Assembly: GCA_046048295.1 (NCBI GenBank)
Contig: JBJOGJ010000021.1
Span: 1 to 28,152 of the forward strand
DNA length: 28,152 nucleotides
Source of the DNA: CBDCWA01 sp046048295
GTDB lineage: Bacteria > Pseudomonadota > Alphaproteobacteria > Rhizobiales > Hyphomicrobiaceae
Direction of reading: 5' to 3'
The notes under the pieces were generated by a model that worked only from the letters and a program-made list of their open reading frames with translations, was not told the DNA's origin and ran no database searches. The translations under genes and the position numbers were made by a program. Shown piece after piece: positions 8,654 to 16,938 of the stretch (position 1 is the first letter of the stretch; each line of letters opens with the position of its first letter).

Positions 8654-9181
8654 TCAGGATTTGACTTTCTGCGCGTACTCCATGCGCTCGGCACGCACCT
8701 TCGGATCGACCCCGTCGGGATCGAGGCCGTGGCCCAGGCTCATGCGGTTCATGAAGTTGAAGCGGCAACAGACCATGATCGCGTCGTGGAGATCCTTTTC
8801 GCTCCAGCCGGCGGCAAACACGGCATCGGCATCCGCCTGCGTGATCGAAACCGGCGCCACCGTCAGCTTCCGGACGTAGTGAAGGATCGGCTTCAGAGCC
8901 GGCTCGATGGGGGCAGTGTCGATGTCAGCCACAATCGCGTCCAGCGTATCGCGCGGTGTACCGAGGTTGACGGCGATCTGGGAGTGTCCGTTATAGCAGT
9001 AGTCGCACTTGTTGAGCGCCGAGACGAGCGCCGCGATGGCCTCCCGGTGACCGGCCGTCAAGGCGCCATCCCCGCGCATGATAACCCGGCCAAGCTCGCT
9101 CATCGAACGGCGGATATCCGGATTGAGCTTGTAGATCTGCCCGATATTGGCATCATCGGGCAAGGATGGGAAAAACGGCAT
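8654..9181 (-). CDS. Carboxymuconolactone decarboxylase/AhpD-like peroxidase-related protein
   Basis: A 175-residue all-alpha protein of the CMD/AhpD superfamily. The AhpD signature E-x11-C-x2-C-x3-H is complete: E47, C59, C62 and H66 (NKCDYCYNGH). This arrangement supports thiol-based peroxide or disulfide chemistry rather than gamma-carboxymuconolactone decarboxylation, because it keeps both cysteines. It fits the group annotated as peroxidase-related enzymes. The ATG at 9181 is preceded by AAGGTG at a good distance; the longer upstream frame runs through the divergent hydrolase gene and is not real. It diverges from that hydrolase with only 32 bp between start codons, so the two are likely controlled together, perhaps pairing an oxidant-handling protein with a catabolic hydrolase. 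Its physiological reductant and substrate are unknown. Confidence 0.88.
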   Translation of the reverse strand: MPFFPSLPDDANIGQIYKLNPDIRRSMSELGRVIMRGDGALTAGHREAIAALVSALNKCDYCYNGHSQIAVNLGTPRDTLDAIVADIDTAPIEPALKPILHYVRKLTVAPVSITQADADAVFAAGWSEKDLHDAIMVCCRFNFMNRMSLGHGLDPDGVDPKVRAERMEYAQKVKS

Positions 9182-9213
9182 CTGGACTTCACCTTGGCTG
9201 ACGGAGGAAATGC

Positions 9214-10452
9214 ATGAACGGGCGCAAGACTGAAACGAAAATGAAGCGTTGGCAACAGCAGCGCTGGCTGCTGGACGCGGTCGTGAAGACGGTCGGAATC
9301 GAGTGGGATCAGGCTCGGATCTCCTCCAAGGCCAGGCCGGCAGGTATCGACGCACTCGGCGAGTACCATGCGGTTGCGCGCCGCATTCGCAAGTTCGACG
9401 ATTGCGCCCGCGAGTTCGCGATCCAGGCCAAACGGCGCGAGGCCATCGCCGCCGGTTTCGAGGCACAGGGCAGGATGATCACGGCGCGCAAGGAGTATCT
9501 CAAGGCGGCGCTGCTGTGGTCCACCGCGTGCTGGCCGATCTTCGAGGAGTCGGACCTGCTTCGCGCCTATGAGGAACGCGTCAACCACTGCTACGGCAAG
9601 TATGCCGCCAACGCGCCCTACCCCTGCAAGCGCGTCGAGATCCCGTTCGACGGCAAGTTCCTGCCGGCCTACCTGCACCTGCCGCACCAGCCCGAGCCCG
9701 GCGAACGCTTGCCGCTGCTGATCTGCATCGGCGGCATGGACAGCTGCAAGGAGCACATGGTCTCGATGTACGGCGACCCATACATGGAACGCGGTCTCGC
9801 CATGCTGGCACTGGACGGGCCAGGACAGGCTGAATCCATCTCGCGCGGCATCTACTTCACGCCGGGCATCTTCGCGGAAGCGGCGAACGCCGTCTATGAC
9901 TGGGTGAAGACCGAGAACACGCTCGACCCGGAAAAGGTCGTCATGCGCGGCTCGAGCTTCGGCACCTACTTCGGCACCGTCGCGTCGGCCGGGCTCGGCA
10001 ACAAGATCCACGGCTTCGCGGCGGCCGGCATCTGCCAGGAACCCGGCGCCAACATGATCTTCAACATGGCATCCCCGACCTTCAAGATGCGCTTCATGAT
10101 GATGTCGGGCATCGACGACGAAGACGAGTTCGACGAATTCTGCAAGGGGATCGACCTCAGGAAATTCGCCGGCGACATCAAGGCGCCCTACATGATCCTG
10201 GCCGGCGAGCGCGACCAGCTTTCGCCGATCGAGTGCACGATCGAACTGTTCGAGCTTATCAAGGCGCCGAAGCGGCTGCTGATCTACGAGGGCGCCAACC
10301 ACGGCATCAACGACGCACCGAGCGCCACCAACAGCGAGGACAAGGGCGCGCTGATGGCCGACTGGCTGATGGACCGGCTGGCCGGCAAGCCGGTGGTGTC
10401 GGAGCGGGTGTTCATCGACAGCTCGGGCAAGGGAACGTCGACGCCGTATTGA
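9214..10452 (+). CDS. Alpha/beta hydrolase resembling 2,6-dihydroxypseudooxynicotine hydrolase (FrsA-like)
   Basis: A 412-residue alpha/beta hydrolase with an extended helical N-terminal part (about 1-135), as in 2,6-dihydroxypseudooxynicotine hydrolase, a C-C bond hydrolase of nicotine degradation, and the FrsA-like family. The visible triad is S248 in GSSFG, D334 in AGERDQL and H363 in GANHGI. E276 may match the acidic residue used in C-C cleavage by that enzyme. The strand before the oxyanion region reads PLLICIGGMDSCKE, and DGPGQAES follows the next strand. No signal peptide is present, so it is cytoplasmic. The start is supported by GGAGG at 9203-9207, 6 nt upstream of the ATG. It lies opposite the AhpD-like gene. 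A beta-ketone, ester or lactone substrate is possible; the nicotine-pathway activity should not be assumed. Confidence 0.85.
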   Translation: MNGRKTETKMKRWQQQRWLLDAVVKTVGIEWDQARISSKARPAGIDALGEYHAVARRIRKFDDCAREFAIQAKRREAIAAGFEAQGRMITARKEYLKAALLWSTACWPIFEESDLLRAYEERVNHCYGKYAANAPYPCKRVEIPFDGKFLPAYLHLPHQPEPGERLPLLICIGGMDSCKEHMVSMYGDPYMERGLAMLALDGPGQAESISRGIYFTPGIFAEAANAVYDWVKTENTLDPEKVVMRGSSFGTYFGTVASAGLGNKIHGFAAAGICQEPGANMIFNMASPTFKMRFMMMSGIDDEDEFDEFCKGIDLRKFAGDIKAPYMILAGERDQLSPIECTIELFELIKAPKRLLIYEGANHGINDAPSATNSEDKGALMADWLMDRLAGKPVVSERVFIDSSGKGTSTPY

Positions 10453-10498
10453 GGGCGTGGGAGCGGTGCGCGCGGCCGGCCGCTCATTTCATAGATAG

Positions 10499-10536
10499 GT
10501 TTTCAGCCCCGGCCTTCGAAGGCCGGGGCTGAAAAC
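10499..10536. repeat. 38-bp perfect palindrome between convergent genes
   Basis: Every base from 10499 to 10536 pairs with its mirror around 10517/10518. The arm reads GTTTTCAGCCCCGGCCTTC. In RNA it would form a very stable GC-rich hairpin with a small loop around UUCGAA. It lies 46 bp after the hydrolase stop and 59 bp from the FG-GAP gene stop, the usual place for a shared terminator. However, the T run precedes the stem and the A run follows it on both strands, which is the reverse of a classical intrinsic terminator. Confidence 0.9.
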
Positions 10537-10595
10537 GTCGGGACCATTCTTATTGCCGAAGAGGCGCGATGCGCAGTAACTCAGCACACCGCGAC

Positions 10596-11468
10596 CTACC
10601 TCAACCGGACATACTGCTTCCGCCCGCCGCCGATGCCGATGGCCATCATCTCCTGGCCGCGGCGCGTGACGAACGAGAAGTTCTCCGAGGCGCGGGCGTT
10701 GAGGTAGATGCGGTCGAGATCGCGGACGCGGCGGCCCTTGAAGCTCAGGATCTGCAGGATATGACGGTCGAATGTCGGAATGGCGAGGTCAACAACGCCG
10801 TCGCCGTCGAAATCTTGGACCAATGACAGATGCGTGTCGCGATTGCCCTGGCGGTGGTTGGAGACGTCGTCGACAGTCAGGATGCGCTCCAGCCGGCGGC
10901 CGCGCAGCGTGTAGATCTCGAGCTGGCCGAGGTCATGCGGACGGCGCACGACAGCGATATCGGGTTTGCCGTCGCCGTCGAAGTCGCCGAAGCCGGCCGG
11001 GTTCAACCACTCGAACGGCATGCCAGAGGGTTCGGTCTCGGCGACGATGCCGAGACCGGTCTGGCCGACTGCTGCGATGGCGAGAACGGAACCTTTGGTG
11101 ATGTAGGAACGGATGACGACGATCTCGTCGGTGCCATCGCCATCGACATCGACGATGCGCGGCTCACGGTCCTCGAAGACGCTGTCGGCAGGCAGCGTCA
11201 GGCGCAGGACGACGCGCTTATCGGTCGAGACGACGAGGGTCCGCGGCTCCGCCTCGCCGCCCAGCGCATGGTGGGCATAGTCGGTCATCGGATCGGAGAA
11301 CCACGCCGCCCGGATGTTGCGGCTACCGCGCATCAGCCGGCCCTCATGCAGCGGGTTGTCGTACACCGGTAGCTTGAAGCCGTCGTCGGCCTGCGATTGC
11401 GACGCCCCCGGACCGGTCGCAAAGGCTGCGGCAACGAGCAGGGCACTCAGCCAGAACCTGGGTCGCAT
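10596..11468 (-). CDS. Secreted FG-GAP/VCBS-repeat protein
   Basis: A 290-residue protein with a signal peptide (WLSALLVAAAFATGPGASQS, cleavage near ASQSQA) and at least three FG-GAP/VCBS-type calcium-binding loops: DVDGDGTDE with D107/D109/D111, GDFDGDGKPD with D162/D164/D166, and QDFDGDGVVD with D219/D221/D223. The repeats are spaced by about 55 residues, consistent with blades of a beta-propeller outside the cytoplasm. The start at 11468 has an excellent GAGGAGG ribosome site and removes 43 shadow residues from the longer frame. It is divergent from the S10 peptidase gene across 174 bp. Family members bind ligands or partner proteins; no enzymatic motif is visible and the partner is unknown. 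Confidence 0.85.
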   Translation of the reverse strand: MRPRFWLSALLVAAAFATGPGASQSQADDGFKLPVYDNPLHEGRLMRGSRNIRAAWFSDPMTDYAHHALGGEAEPRTLVVSTDKRVVLRLTLPADSVFEDREPRIVDVDGDGTDEIVVIRSYITKGSVLAIAAVGQTGLGIVAETEPSGMPFEWLNPAGFGDFDGDGKPDIAVVRRPHDLGQLEIYTLRGRRLERILTVDDVSNHRQGNRDTHLSLVQDFDGDGVVDLAIPTFDRHILQILSFKGRRVRDLDRIYLNARASENFSFVTRRGQEMMAIGIGGGRKQYVRLR

Positions 11469-11642
11469 GATGCCTCCTCGGCGGCTAAAGCCTGTCGGCG
11501 GCAGGCTACAGGATTCGCGGCCGGATCGCGACGGGGCCCGGGCGAGGCGAATTTCGCCATTTTTTGGCACCCACACCACTCTATTCTCGCTGCCCATTGT
11601 GCTAATGTTGGTGCGGGGCCAGCCGGAAAGTAGGAGTTCAAG

Positions 11643-13304
11643 TTGGCGCGTCGCAACCCGTTCACCGTGGCCCTCGCCGGGCTGACCATCGCAGTTGCCG
11701 TCGCGCTCGCACCGCCACTCGTGGCGTCAGCCAAGGAGCCTGGCGCGTCTTCGCATGAAAAGACGAGCACCGAGGCGCCGCGCGAAGCCGCCGCAAGCCG
11801 GCTGCCGGCGCCGAAGGAAACCGCGCACAAGATACCCATTCCCGGTGGAAGACTTGCTTTCACGGCGACGGCAGGCTCGCTGCCTATCACCAACAAGGCA
11901 GGCGACGTGCTCGCGGAAATCGCCTACGTCGCCTACGTCGCGAACGGCAGGGAAGCCGCCGCGCGCCCGGTTGCGTTCGCGTTCAATGGCGGGCCAGGCG
12001 CCGCGTCGGCATGGCTGCACCTGGGCGCCATGGGGCCCTGGCGCACCCCCCTCGTGCCGATGCCCGACTGCGATACGACAACCTGTTCCAACGACAGGAA
12101 GCAACCGCTACTCGTCGACAACAGAGAGACATGGCTCAGCTTCACCGACCTGGTGTTCATCGACCCCGTCGGCACCGGCTACAGCCGGCTCATAACCAAG
12201 CCGGGCCCGGCGGCGGAGGCCGGAAGCAAAGGCGGACGGCGCTGGCGGCGGCAATGGGAGCGGCTGCGCGAACGCGGCGGGCCCGACTACTTCCATTCAG
12301 TGATCGGCGACGCGGATTCCCTCGCACGTTTCATCGCCCAGTGGATCCAGGCAAACCACCGGGAAAACTCGCGGAAGATCATCGTCGGAGAGAGCTACGG
12401 CGGCTTCCGTGCACCGAAGATCGCATACCTGCTCGAGGACAATCATGACATCAGGCTCGATGCCATGGTGCTCGTATCGCCGGTGCTAGATTTCGAATCC
12501 CGTCGCGGCATGTTCGCACCGCTGCACTACGTGAACCTGCTGCCGTCGCTCGTCGCCACAGCGATGGAGCGGCAGGGCAGGCCGGTCTCACGACTGGCAC
12601 TCGCCGAGACGGAGGCCTATGCGCGATCGGAGTTCGTCGTCGATCTCATCAGGGGCGCCCGGGACGCCGGCGCGGTGGAACGCATCGCCGATCGCCTCTC
12701 GAACCTCACCGGGCTCGCCAAGCAGACACTCCAGCGCTCCGGCGGCCGGCTCACGGCACGCTCATTCCTTACGGAACTCGACAGCGCAAGCCAGCGCTAT
12801 GCCAGCATCTACGACGCCAGCGTGACGCGGCTACAGGAGAAATCAAGCCGCAACTCCCGCTACTATTCGGACCCATTCACCGGCGACGTCTCGCCCCGAT
12901 TGGTGCAGGCGATGGGAGAACTCTATGCCGGCAAGCTCGGATGGCGCCCGGAGGGTGCATACGAACTGCAGAACTCGACGGTCAACCACAACTGGCGGTG
13001 GCCGAATTCGCCAAATGCAGCGCACTCCGTCGAGGAACTCATGGAGGTGATGGCGCGCAACGGCACCATGAAGCTCCTCGTCACGCACGGGTTCACGGAC
13101 CTCGTCACGCCCTACTTCGCGTCGGAACTGCTGCTCGACCAGATCTCGACGCGCGCCAGTTGGCGGCGGGTGAAACGCGCCGTCTACCCCGGCGGGCACA
13201 TGTTCTATAGCCGCGATCCCTCGCGCGCCGAATTCACCAGCGACGTGCGCAACCTCGTGCTGCCCGATCCGGCATCCGGCGATCACGGCACGGAGGCACC
13301 CTGA
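11643..13304 (+). CDS. Secreted S10 family serine carboxypeptidase, TTG start
   Basis: A 553-residue peptidase of family S10. The catalytic triad is S251 in GESYGG, D486 in FTDLVTP and H519 in YPGGHMF. The oxyanion segment is AFNGGPGAAS at about 113-122 and the VGTGYSR loop is at 176-182. A signal peptide occupies about 1-30 (FTVALAGLTIAVAVALAPPL, then VASA), placing it in the periplasm or outside. Family enzymes remove C-terminal residues from peptides at acidic pH, and bacterial copies of about 500-550 residues are common. The start codon is TTG at 11643. It is supported by AGGAG at 11632-11636 with 6 nt spacing and by the position of the signal peptide; no in-frame ATG offers an equally good N-terminus. 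The DUF808 gene follows after 152 bp. Confidence 0.92.
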   Translation: MARRNPFTVALAGLTIAVAVALAPPLVASAKEPGASSHEKTSTEAPREAAASRLPAPKETAHKIPIPGGRLAFTATAGSLPITNKAGDVLAEIAYVAYVANGREAAARPVAFAFNGGPGAASAWLHLGAMGPWRTPLVPMPDCDTTTCSNDRKQPLLVDNRETWLSFTDLVFIDPVGTGYSRLITKPGPAAEAGSKGGRRWRRQWERLRERGGPDYFHSVIGDADSLARFIAQWIQANHRENSRKIIVGESYGGFRAPKIAYLLEDNHDIRLDAMVLVSPVLDFESRRGMFAPLHYVNLLPSLVATAMERQGRPVSRLALAETEAYARSEFVVDLIRGARDAGAVERIADRLSNLTGLAKQTLQRSGGRLTARSFLTELDSASQRYASIYDASVTRLQEKSSRNSRYYSDPFTGDVSPRLVQAMGELYAGKLGWRPEGAYELQNSTVNHNWRWPNSPNAAHSVEELMEVMARNGTMKLLVTHGFTDLVTPYFASELLLDQISTRASWRRVKRAVYPGGHMFYSRDPSRAEFTSDVRNLVLPDPASGDHGTEAP

Positions 13305-13456
13305 GACCCCCTACGTAATACTGCAAGACCGCGGGCACGGCCGGCCTTCATTCCGCGCGCGCACAACACCTTCGCCCTGCCTTTCCGGATGAATCTGGTG
13401 TAGTGCCAAGCACGGAACGCGCCGACATCCCTCCAACAATGCGGCAAGGCAGCATC

Positions 13457-14434
13457 ATGAGCGGATTACTCCCACTTCTGGACGACATCGCTGCAATCGC
13501 CAAGCTCGCCGCGGCGCAGGTGGACGACATCGCGGCGAACGCCGCCAAGGCAAGCGGCAAGGCCGCAGGCGTGGTGATCGACGACAGCGCCGTGACGCCG
13601 AAATACGTGCACGGGCTCCCAGCCGCGCGGGAGCTTCCCATCGTCTGGCAGATCGCACGCGGTTCGCTGTTCAACAAGCTGGTCATACTGCTCCCGCTTG
13701 CACTGCTGCTGTCCGCCTTCGCACCATGGGCGCTTATGCCCCTGCTCATGATCGGGGGCGCCTATCTCTGCTTCGAAGGCGCGGAAAAGGTCGTCCACAT
13801 CTTCGCGCCGCACGAGCACGACGGCTACAAGCCGCCACCGAAGTCCATGGACGCCGCTCACCTCGAGAGCCAGAGGGTCGCCGGCGCCATCCGTACCGAT
13901 TTCATCCTATCGGCCGAGATCATGACCATCGCGCTCGCCTCGATCGATCCAGGCCCGATGTGGAAACAGGCGCTCATTCTCGCTGTGGTGGCGGTCGGGA
14001 TCACGGCGCTCGTCTACGGCAGCGTCGCTCTGCTCGTGAAGGCCGACGACTTCGGTCTCCGCCTCAGCCAGCAAGGGCACTTCGCCACGACGCGCCGGAT
14101 CGGACTCGCCATCGTACACGCCATGCCATCGGTGCTCGCCTTCATCGCGACGATCGGGACAGCCGCCATGCTGTGGGTCGGTGGATCGATCTTCATCCAC
14201 GGCATGGAGGAACTCGGCTGGGGCTGGATCGCCCACATGATCCACGACGCATCAGCCATCGCGACCGCCCTGCCCTTCGCACCCGGCTTCTTCCAATGGC
14301 TGATCGAGGCGACGCTCGGCGGCCTCTTCGGCCTGGCGCTCGGTGTCGTCATCGTGCCGATCGTAACGAAGATCGTCATGCCAGCCTGGTCTCAGATCAA
14401 CGGCACGCCATCGCAAGAGGATCAGAAACACTAA
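13457..14434 (+). CDS. DUF808 (YedI-like) inner-membrane protein
   Basis: A 325-residue polytopic membrane protein of the DUF808 family (E. coli YedI is slightly shorter). The family N-terminus is clear: MSGLLPLLDDIAAIAKLAA followed by VDDIAANAAKASGKAAGVVIDD and the motif TPKYVHGLPAARELP. It then shows several hydrophobic helices: LVILLPLALLLSAF, ALMPLLMIGGAYLCFEGAEK, MWKQALILAVVAVGITALVYG, AMPSVLAFIATIGTAAMLWV and LGGLFGLALGVVIVPIVTKI. Function is unknown. The start at 13457 was chosen over an upstream ATG at 13403 because it matches the conserved MSGLL start and has an AAGG site about 9 nt before it. Its stop overlaps the convergent RidA-like gene stop at 14431-14434. Confidence 0.92.
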   Translation: MSGLLPLLDDIAAIAKLAAAQVDDIAANAAKASGKAAGVVIDDSAVTPKYVHGLPAARELPIVWQIARGSLFNKLVILLPLALLLSAFAPWALMPLLMIGGAYLCFEGAEKVVHIFAPHEHDGYKPPPKSMDAAHLESQRVAGAIRTDFILSAEIMTIALASIDPGPMWKQALILAVVAVGITALVYGSVALLVKADDFGLRLSQQGHFATTRRIGLAIVHAMPSVLAFIATIGTAAMLWVGGSIFIHGMEELGWGWIAHMIHDASAIATALPFAPGFFQWLIEATLGGLFGLALGVVIVPIVTKIVMPAWSQINGTPSQEDQKH

Positions 14435-14844
14435 TCCGGCAGCCGCACGGTCAGGGCTATCTCCAGCACGAATTCCTCGCGCGCGAGACCCGAGATAATC
14501 AAGAATGTGTTGGGCGGATATTTCCTGTCCGGATAGATGCGCTCGAATATGCGCTTCCTTGCATCATACCAGCCTGCCTGATGCTCCTTGCCGACGACAT
14601 AGGTCGTATAGGCCAGGACATCCGAGAAGCCGGCGCCCAGATCCTTGAGAACCGTCTCGATGTTCGCAAACACCTGCTCGGCCTGCCGGTCGATATCGCC
14701 AGGCGCGACAGGATGGCCGACGTTGTCGACCGACGTCTGGCCGGCGATATGGGCGATGCGGCCCGATTCCGCGATGGAGATGTGCGAATACATGCCTGAC
14801 GGCGGCGAGGCGGCAGGATTCTTATAGGTGACTTTGCTCGACAT
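14431..14844 (-). CDS. RidA/YjgF/YER057c-fold protein lacking the catalytic Arg
   Basis: A 137-residue protein with the RidA fold, including the segments HIAGQTSVD, QAEQVFANIETVLKDLGAGFSDV and the terminal EIALTV with E128. In active RidA deaminases an arginine follows the Pro-Ala of the motif PARTxxxV and binds the substrate carboxylate. Here that place reads YPPNTFLI, with N112, so 2-aminoacrylate deamination in the RidA manner is unlikely. It is closer to the Rid groups without imine deaminase activity or to catabolic relatives of the RutC type. The gene starts 12 bp after the stop of the molybdo-oxidoreductase gene, with a GGAG site in the gap, so it is almost certainly co-expressed and may act on its product or stabilise an intermediate. 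Confidence 0.9.
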   Translation of the reverse strand: MSSKVTYKNPAASPPSGMYSHISIAESGRIAHIAGQTSVDNVGHPVAPGDIDRQAEQVFANIETVLKDLGAGFSDVLAYTTYVVGKEHQAGWYDARKRIFERIYPDRKYPPNTFLIISGLAREEFVLEIALTVRLPD

Positions 14845-14856
14845 CGGCTTTCTCCA

Positions 14857-16938
14857 TCAGGCTGGCTTGATCCAAACGTGGTTGTCATGAAATGCGGCGC
14901 CTCCGAATGGCGCGCCCTGGTAACTGCTGGTCAACGTGTTGATCCCCTCGCCCGTCTCGAAGGCTGCGTTGGGCTGGATGCCCTCGACGATGACGACACC
15001 CGGCAGCACGCCTTCGAAGCAGGCGGCCTGGAGCACGATCTCTCCACGCTCGTTGCCCATGCGGATGCGCTGGCCGTCGGCAATGCCGAGCCTGGCGAGA
15101 TCGGCGGGATGGATCTTCGCGGCTGGCGCGCCCTCCCGCGTCCGGCTGGAGTTCGTCTCGTTGAAGGTCGAGTTGAGAAACGTGCGCGCCGGCGACGTTG
15201 CGAGCTTGAACGGGTGCTCCTCGTCCACGGCCTCGTTGACCGGCCAGTGGTCAGGAAATGCAGGCATGCTGGACGCCTCGCCCCAGTCGCGATCCTGCCT
15301 GCTCGGCACCTTGGACCAATCGGGCCGGAAGTGGAACTTCTTGTCCGGCCAGTGGAAACCCGTCACGAAGTGCGACCGCTCGAAAGACGGTTGCACGTCC
15401 CGCCAGCGATTCTCCTCCAGCTCCGCGAGCGTGCCGCGCTTCGAATTGCGCAGCGTCCAGTCGATGATCTCACGCGGGCTCATGTCGAAACCGCGGTGCT
15501 CGGCACCGACGCGACCGGCGATCGCCACGAGCACCTCGTGATTGTTGCGGCATTCCCCTGGCGGCTCGATCAGTTTGGGCGCGAACTGCAGGTGCTGATG
15601 CCCGCCACCCTGGTAAATGTCCTCGTGCTCGAGGAACATCGTCGCCGGCAGCACGACGTCTGCCATCAGCGCCGTCGAGGTCATGAACTGCTCGTGCACG
15701 CAGGTGAACAGATCCTCGCGCGCCATGCCTTTCCTGACGAGGCGCTGCTCCGGCACCACCTCCATCGGGTTGGTATTCTGTATGAAGAGCGCCTTGACCG
15801 GCGGTCCGCCCAACAGGTCCTGCTTACTGCCGCACAGGATCGCGCCGAGCTTGCACATATCCAGGCTGCGGACTTCGGGATCGCGGCGGTCCGAGCCTTC
15901 GATCAGCGTCTTGTTGAGCCCGTAGATGGCGCTGTTGGACATCAGGGCCCCGCCGCCCTCGTGCTGCCAGGCTCCGGTTATTGCCGGCAGGCACGTCACC
16001 GCGTGCATGTTGTGAGCGCCGTTGCGCTGGCGTGCGAAGCCGTAGCCGAGGCGAAAGAACGTGCGCGGATGCGTACCGATAAGCTGCGCGAATGCCTCGA
16101 TCTCCGTGACGGAAAGCCCGGTGATGGCCGAGGCCCACGCCGGCGTCTTCGTGCGAAGATGCGCCTCGAGGTCGCGGGGCAAATCCGTATACTTCTCGAG
16201 ATAGTCCCAGTCAGCATAGCCGTCGCGAAAAAGGCAGTGCATGAGCGCGCAGGCGAGCGCGCCGTCGGTGCCAGGACGGAGGCAGAGCGCCATGTCCGCC
16301 TGCTGCATGGTGCCGTTCTGGTAGATATCCACGGCGACGATCTTCGTGCCGCGTTCCTTCCGCGCCTTGGTCGCGTGCGTCATCACGTTGACCTGGGTGG
16401 CGACCGCGTTGCAGCCCCAGATGACGATGACGTCCGATTTCGCCATCTCGCGCGGATCGACACCCATCATCGTCCCGATACCCGCCGTATAGCCGGTCCA
16501 GGCAAGCGTGGTGCAGATCGTCGCGTACTGCTCGGAATACTTCTTCGTGTAGCGGAGCCGGTTGATGCCGTCGCGCATCACGAGGCCCATGGTGCCCGCG
16601 TAGTAGTAGGGCCAGACCGCTTCTGGCCCATATGCGCGCTCGGCGGCGAGCATGGCCTCTGCCGTGATGTCGAGGGCCGCATCCCAGGAGATTTGCTCGA
16701 ACTGGCCGGAGCCTTTGGGTCCGGTCCGCCTGAGCGGCTTCAGGAGGCGGTCGGGATGATGGACGCGCTCGGCATACCGCGCCACCTTTTCGCAGATGAC
16801 GCCGTCGGTATAGGTGTTCTCCTTGGCCCCGCGCACGCGTCCGATGCGGCCGCTGGCCAGGATCTCGACGTCCAGCGCGCAGGTCGAGGGACAGTCATGC
16901 GGGCAGACTGAATAGCCGGTTCGGGCAACGTCGGACAT
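14857..16938 (-). CDS. DMSO-reductase-family molybdopterin (Mo/W-bisPGD) oxidoreductase
   Basis: A 693-residue catalytic subunit with the order typical of the family: an N-terminal Mop_Fe4S4 segment, a long molybdopterin domain and the C-terminal dinucleotide-binding domain (from about 575, with ARLGIADGQRIRMGNERGE). The [4Fe-4S] ligands are C12, C16, C20 (C-x3-C-x3-C) and C49 in VICEK. Cofactor motifs include VIWGCNAVATQ, LPAITGAWQHEGGG, FIQNTNPMEV and DVVLPATMFLEHEDIY. There is no Tat signal, so it is cytoplasmic. The protein ligand to the metal cannot be assigned by eye. The ATG at 16938 with AGAGG upstream is preferred over the GTG at 16965. The RidA-fold gene follows after 12 bp. No electron-transfer subunit is adjacent. 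A tungstate transporter about 5 kb away makes tungsten use possible, but this is inference. Confidence 0.92.
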   Translation of the reverse strand: MSDVARTGYSVCPHDCPSTCALDVEILASGRIGRVRGAKENTYTDGVICEKVARYAERVHHPDRLLKPLRRTGPKGSGQFEQISWDAALDITAEAMLAAERAYGPEAVWPYYYAGTMGLVMRDGINRLRYTKKYSEQYATICTTLAWTGYTAGIGTMMGVDPREMAKSDVIVIWGCNAVATQVNVMTHATKARKERGTKIVAVDIYQNGTMQQADMALCLRPGTDGALACALMHCLFRDGYADWDYLEKYTDLPRDLEAHLRTKTPAWASAITGLSVTEIEAFAQLIGTHPRTFFRLGYGFARQRNGAHNMHAVTCLPAITGAWQHEGGGALMSNSAIYGLNKTLIEGSDRRDPEVRSLDMCKLGAILCGSKQDLLGGPPVKALFIQNTNPMEVVPEQRLVRKGMAREDLFTCVHEQFMTSTALMADVVLPATMFLEHEDIYQGGGHQHLQFAPKLIEPPGECRNNHEVLVAIAGRVGAEHRGFDMSPREIIDWTLRNSKRGTLAELEENRWRDVQPSFERSHFVTGFHWPDKKFHFRPDWSKVPSRQDRDWGEASSMPAFPDHWPVNEAVDEEHPFKLATSPARTFLNSTFNETNSSRTREGAPAAKIHPADLARLGIADGQRIRMGNERGEIVLQAACFEGVLPGVVIVEGIQPNAAFETGEGINTLTSSYQGAPFGGAAFHDNHVWIKPA

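Noticed and set aside
14878..16911. 677-codon plus-strand open frame opposite the DMSO-reductase-family gene
   Set aside because: Antisense shadow with no recognisable motif or ribosome site; the minus strand has FeS and pterin motifs throughout.
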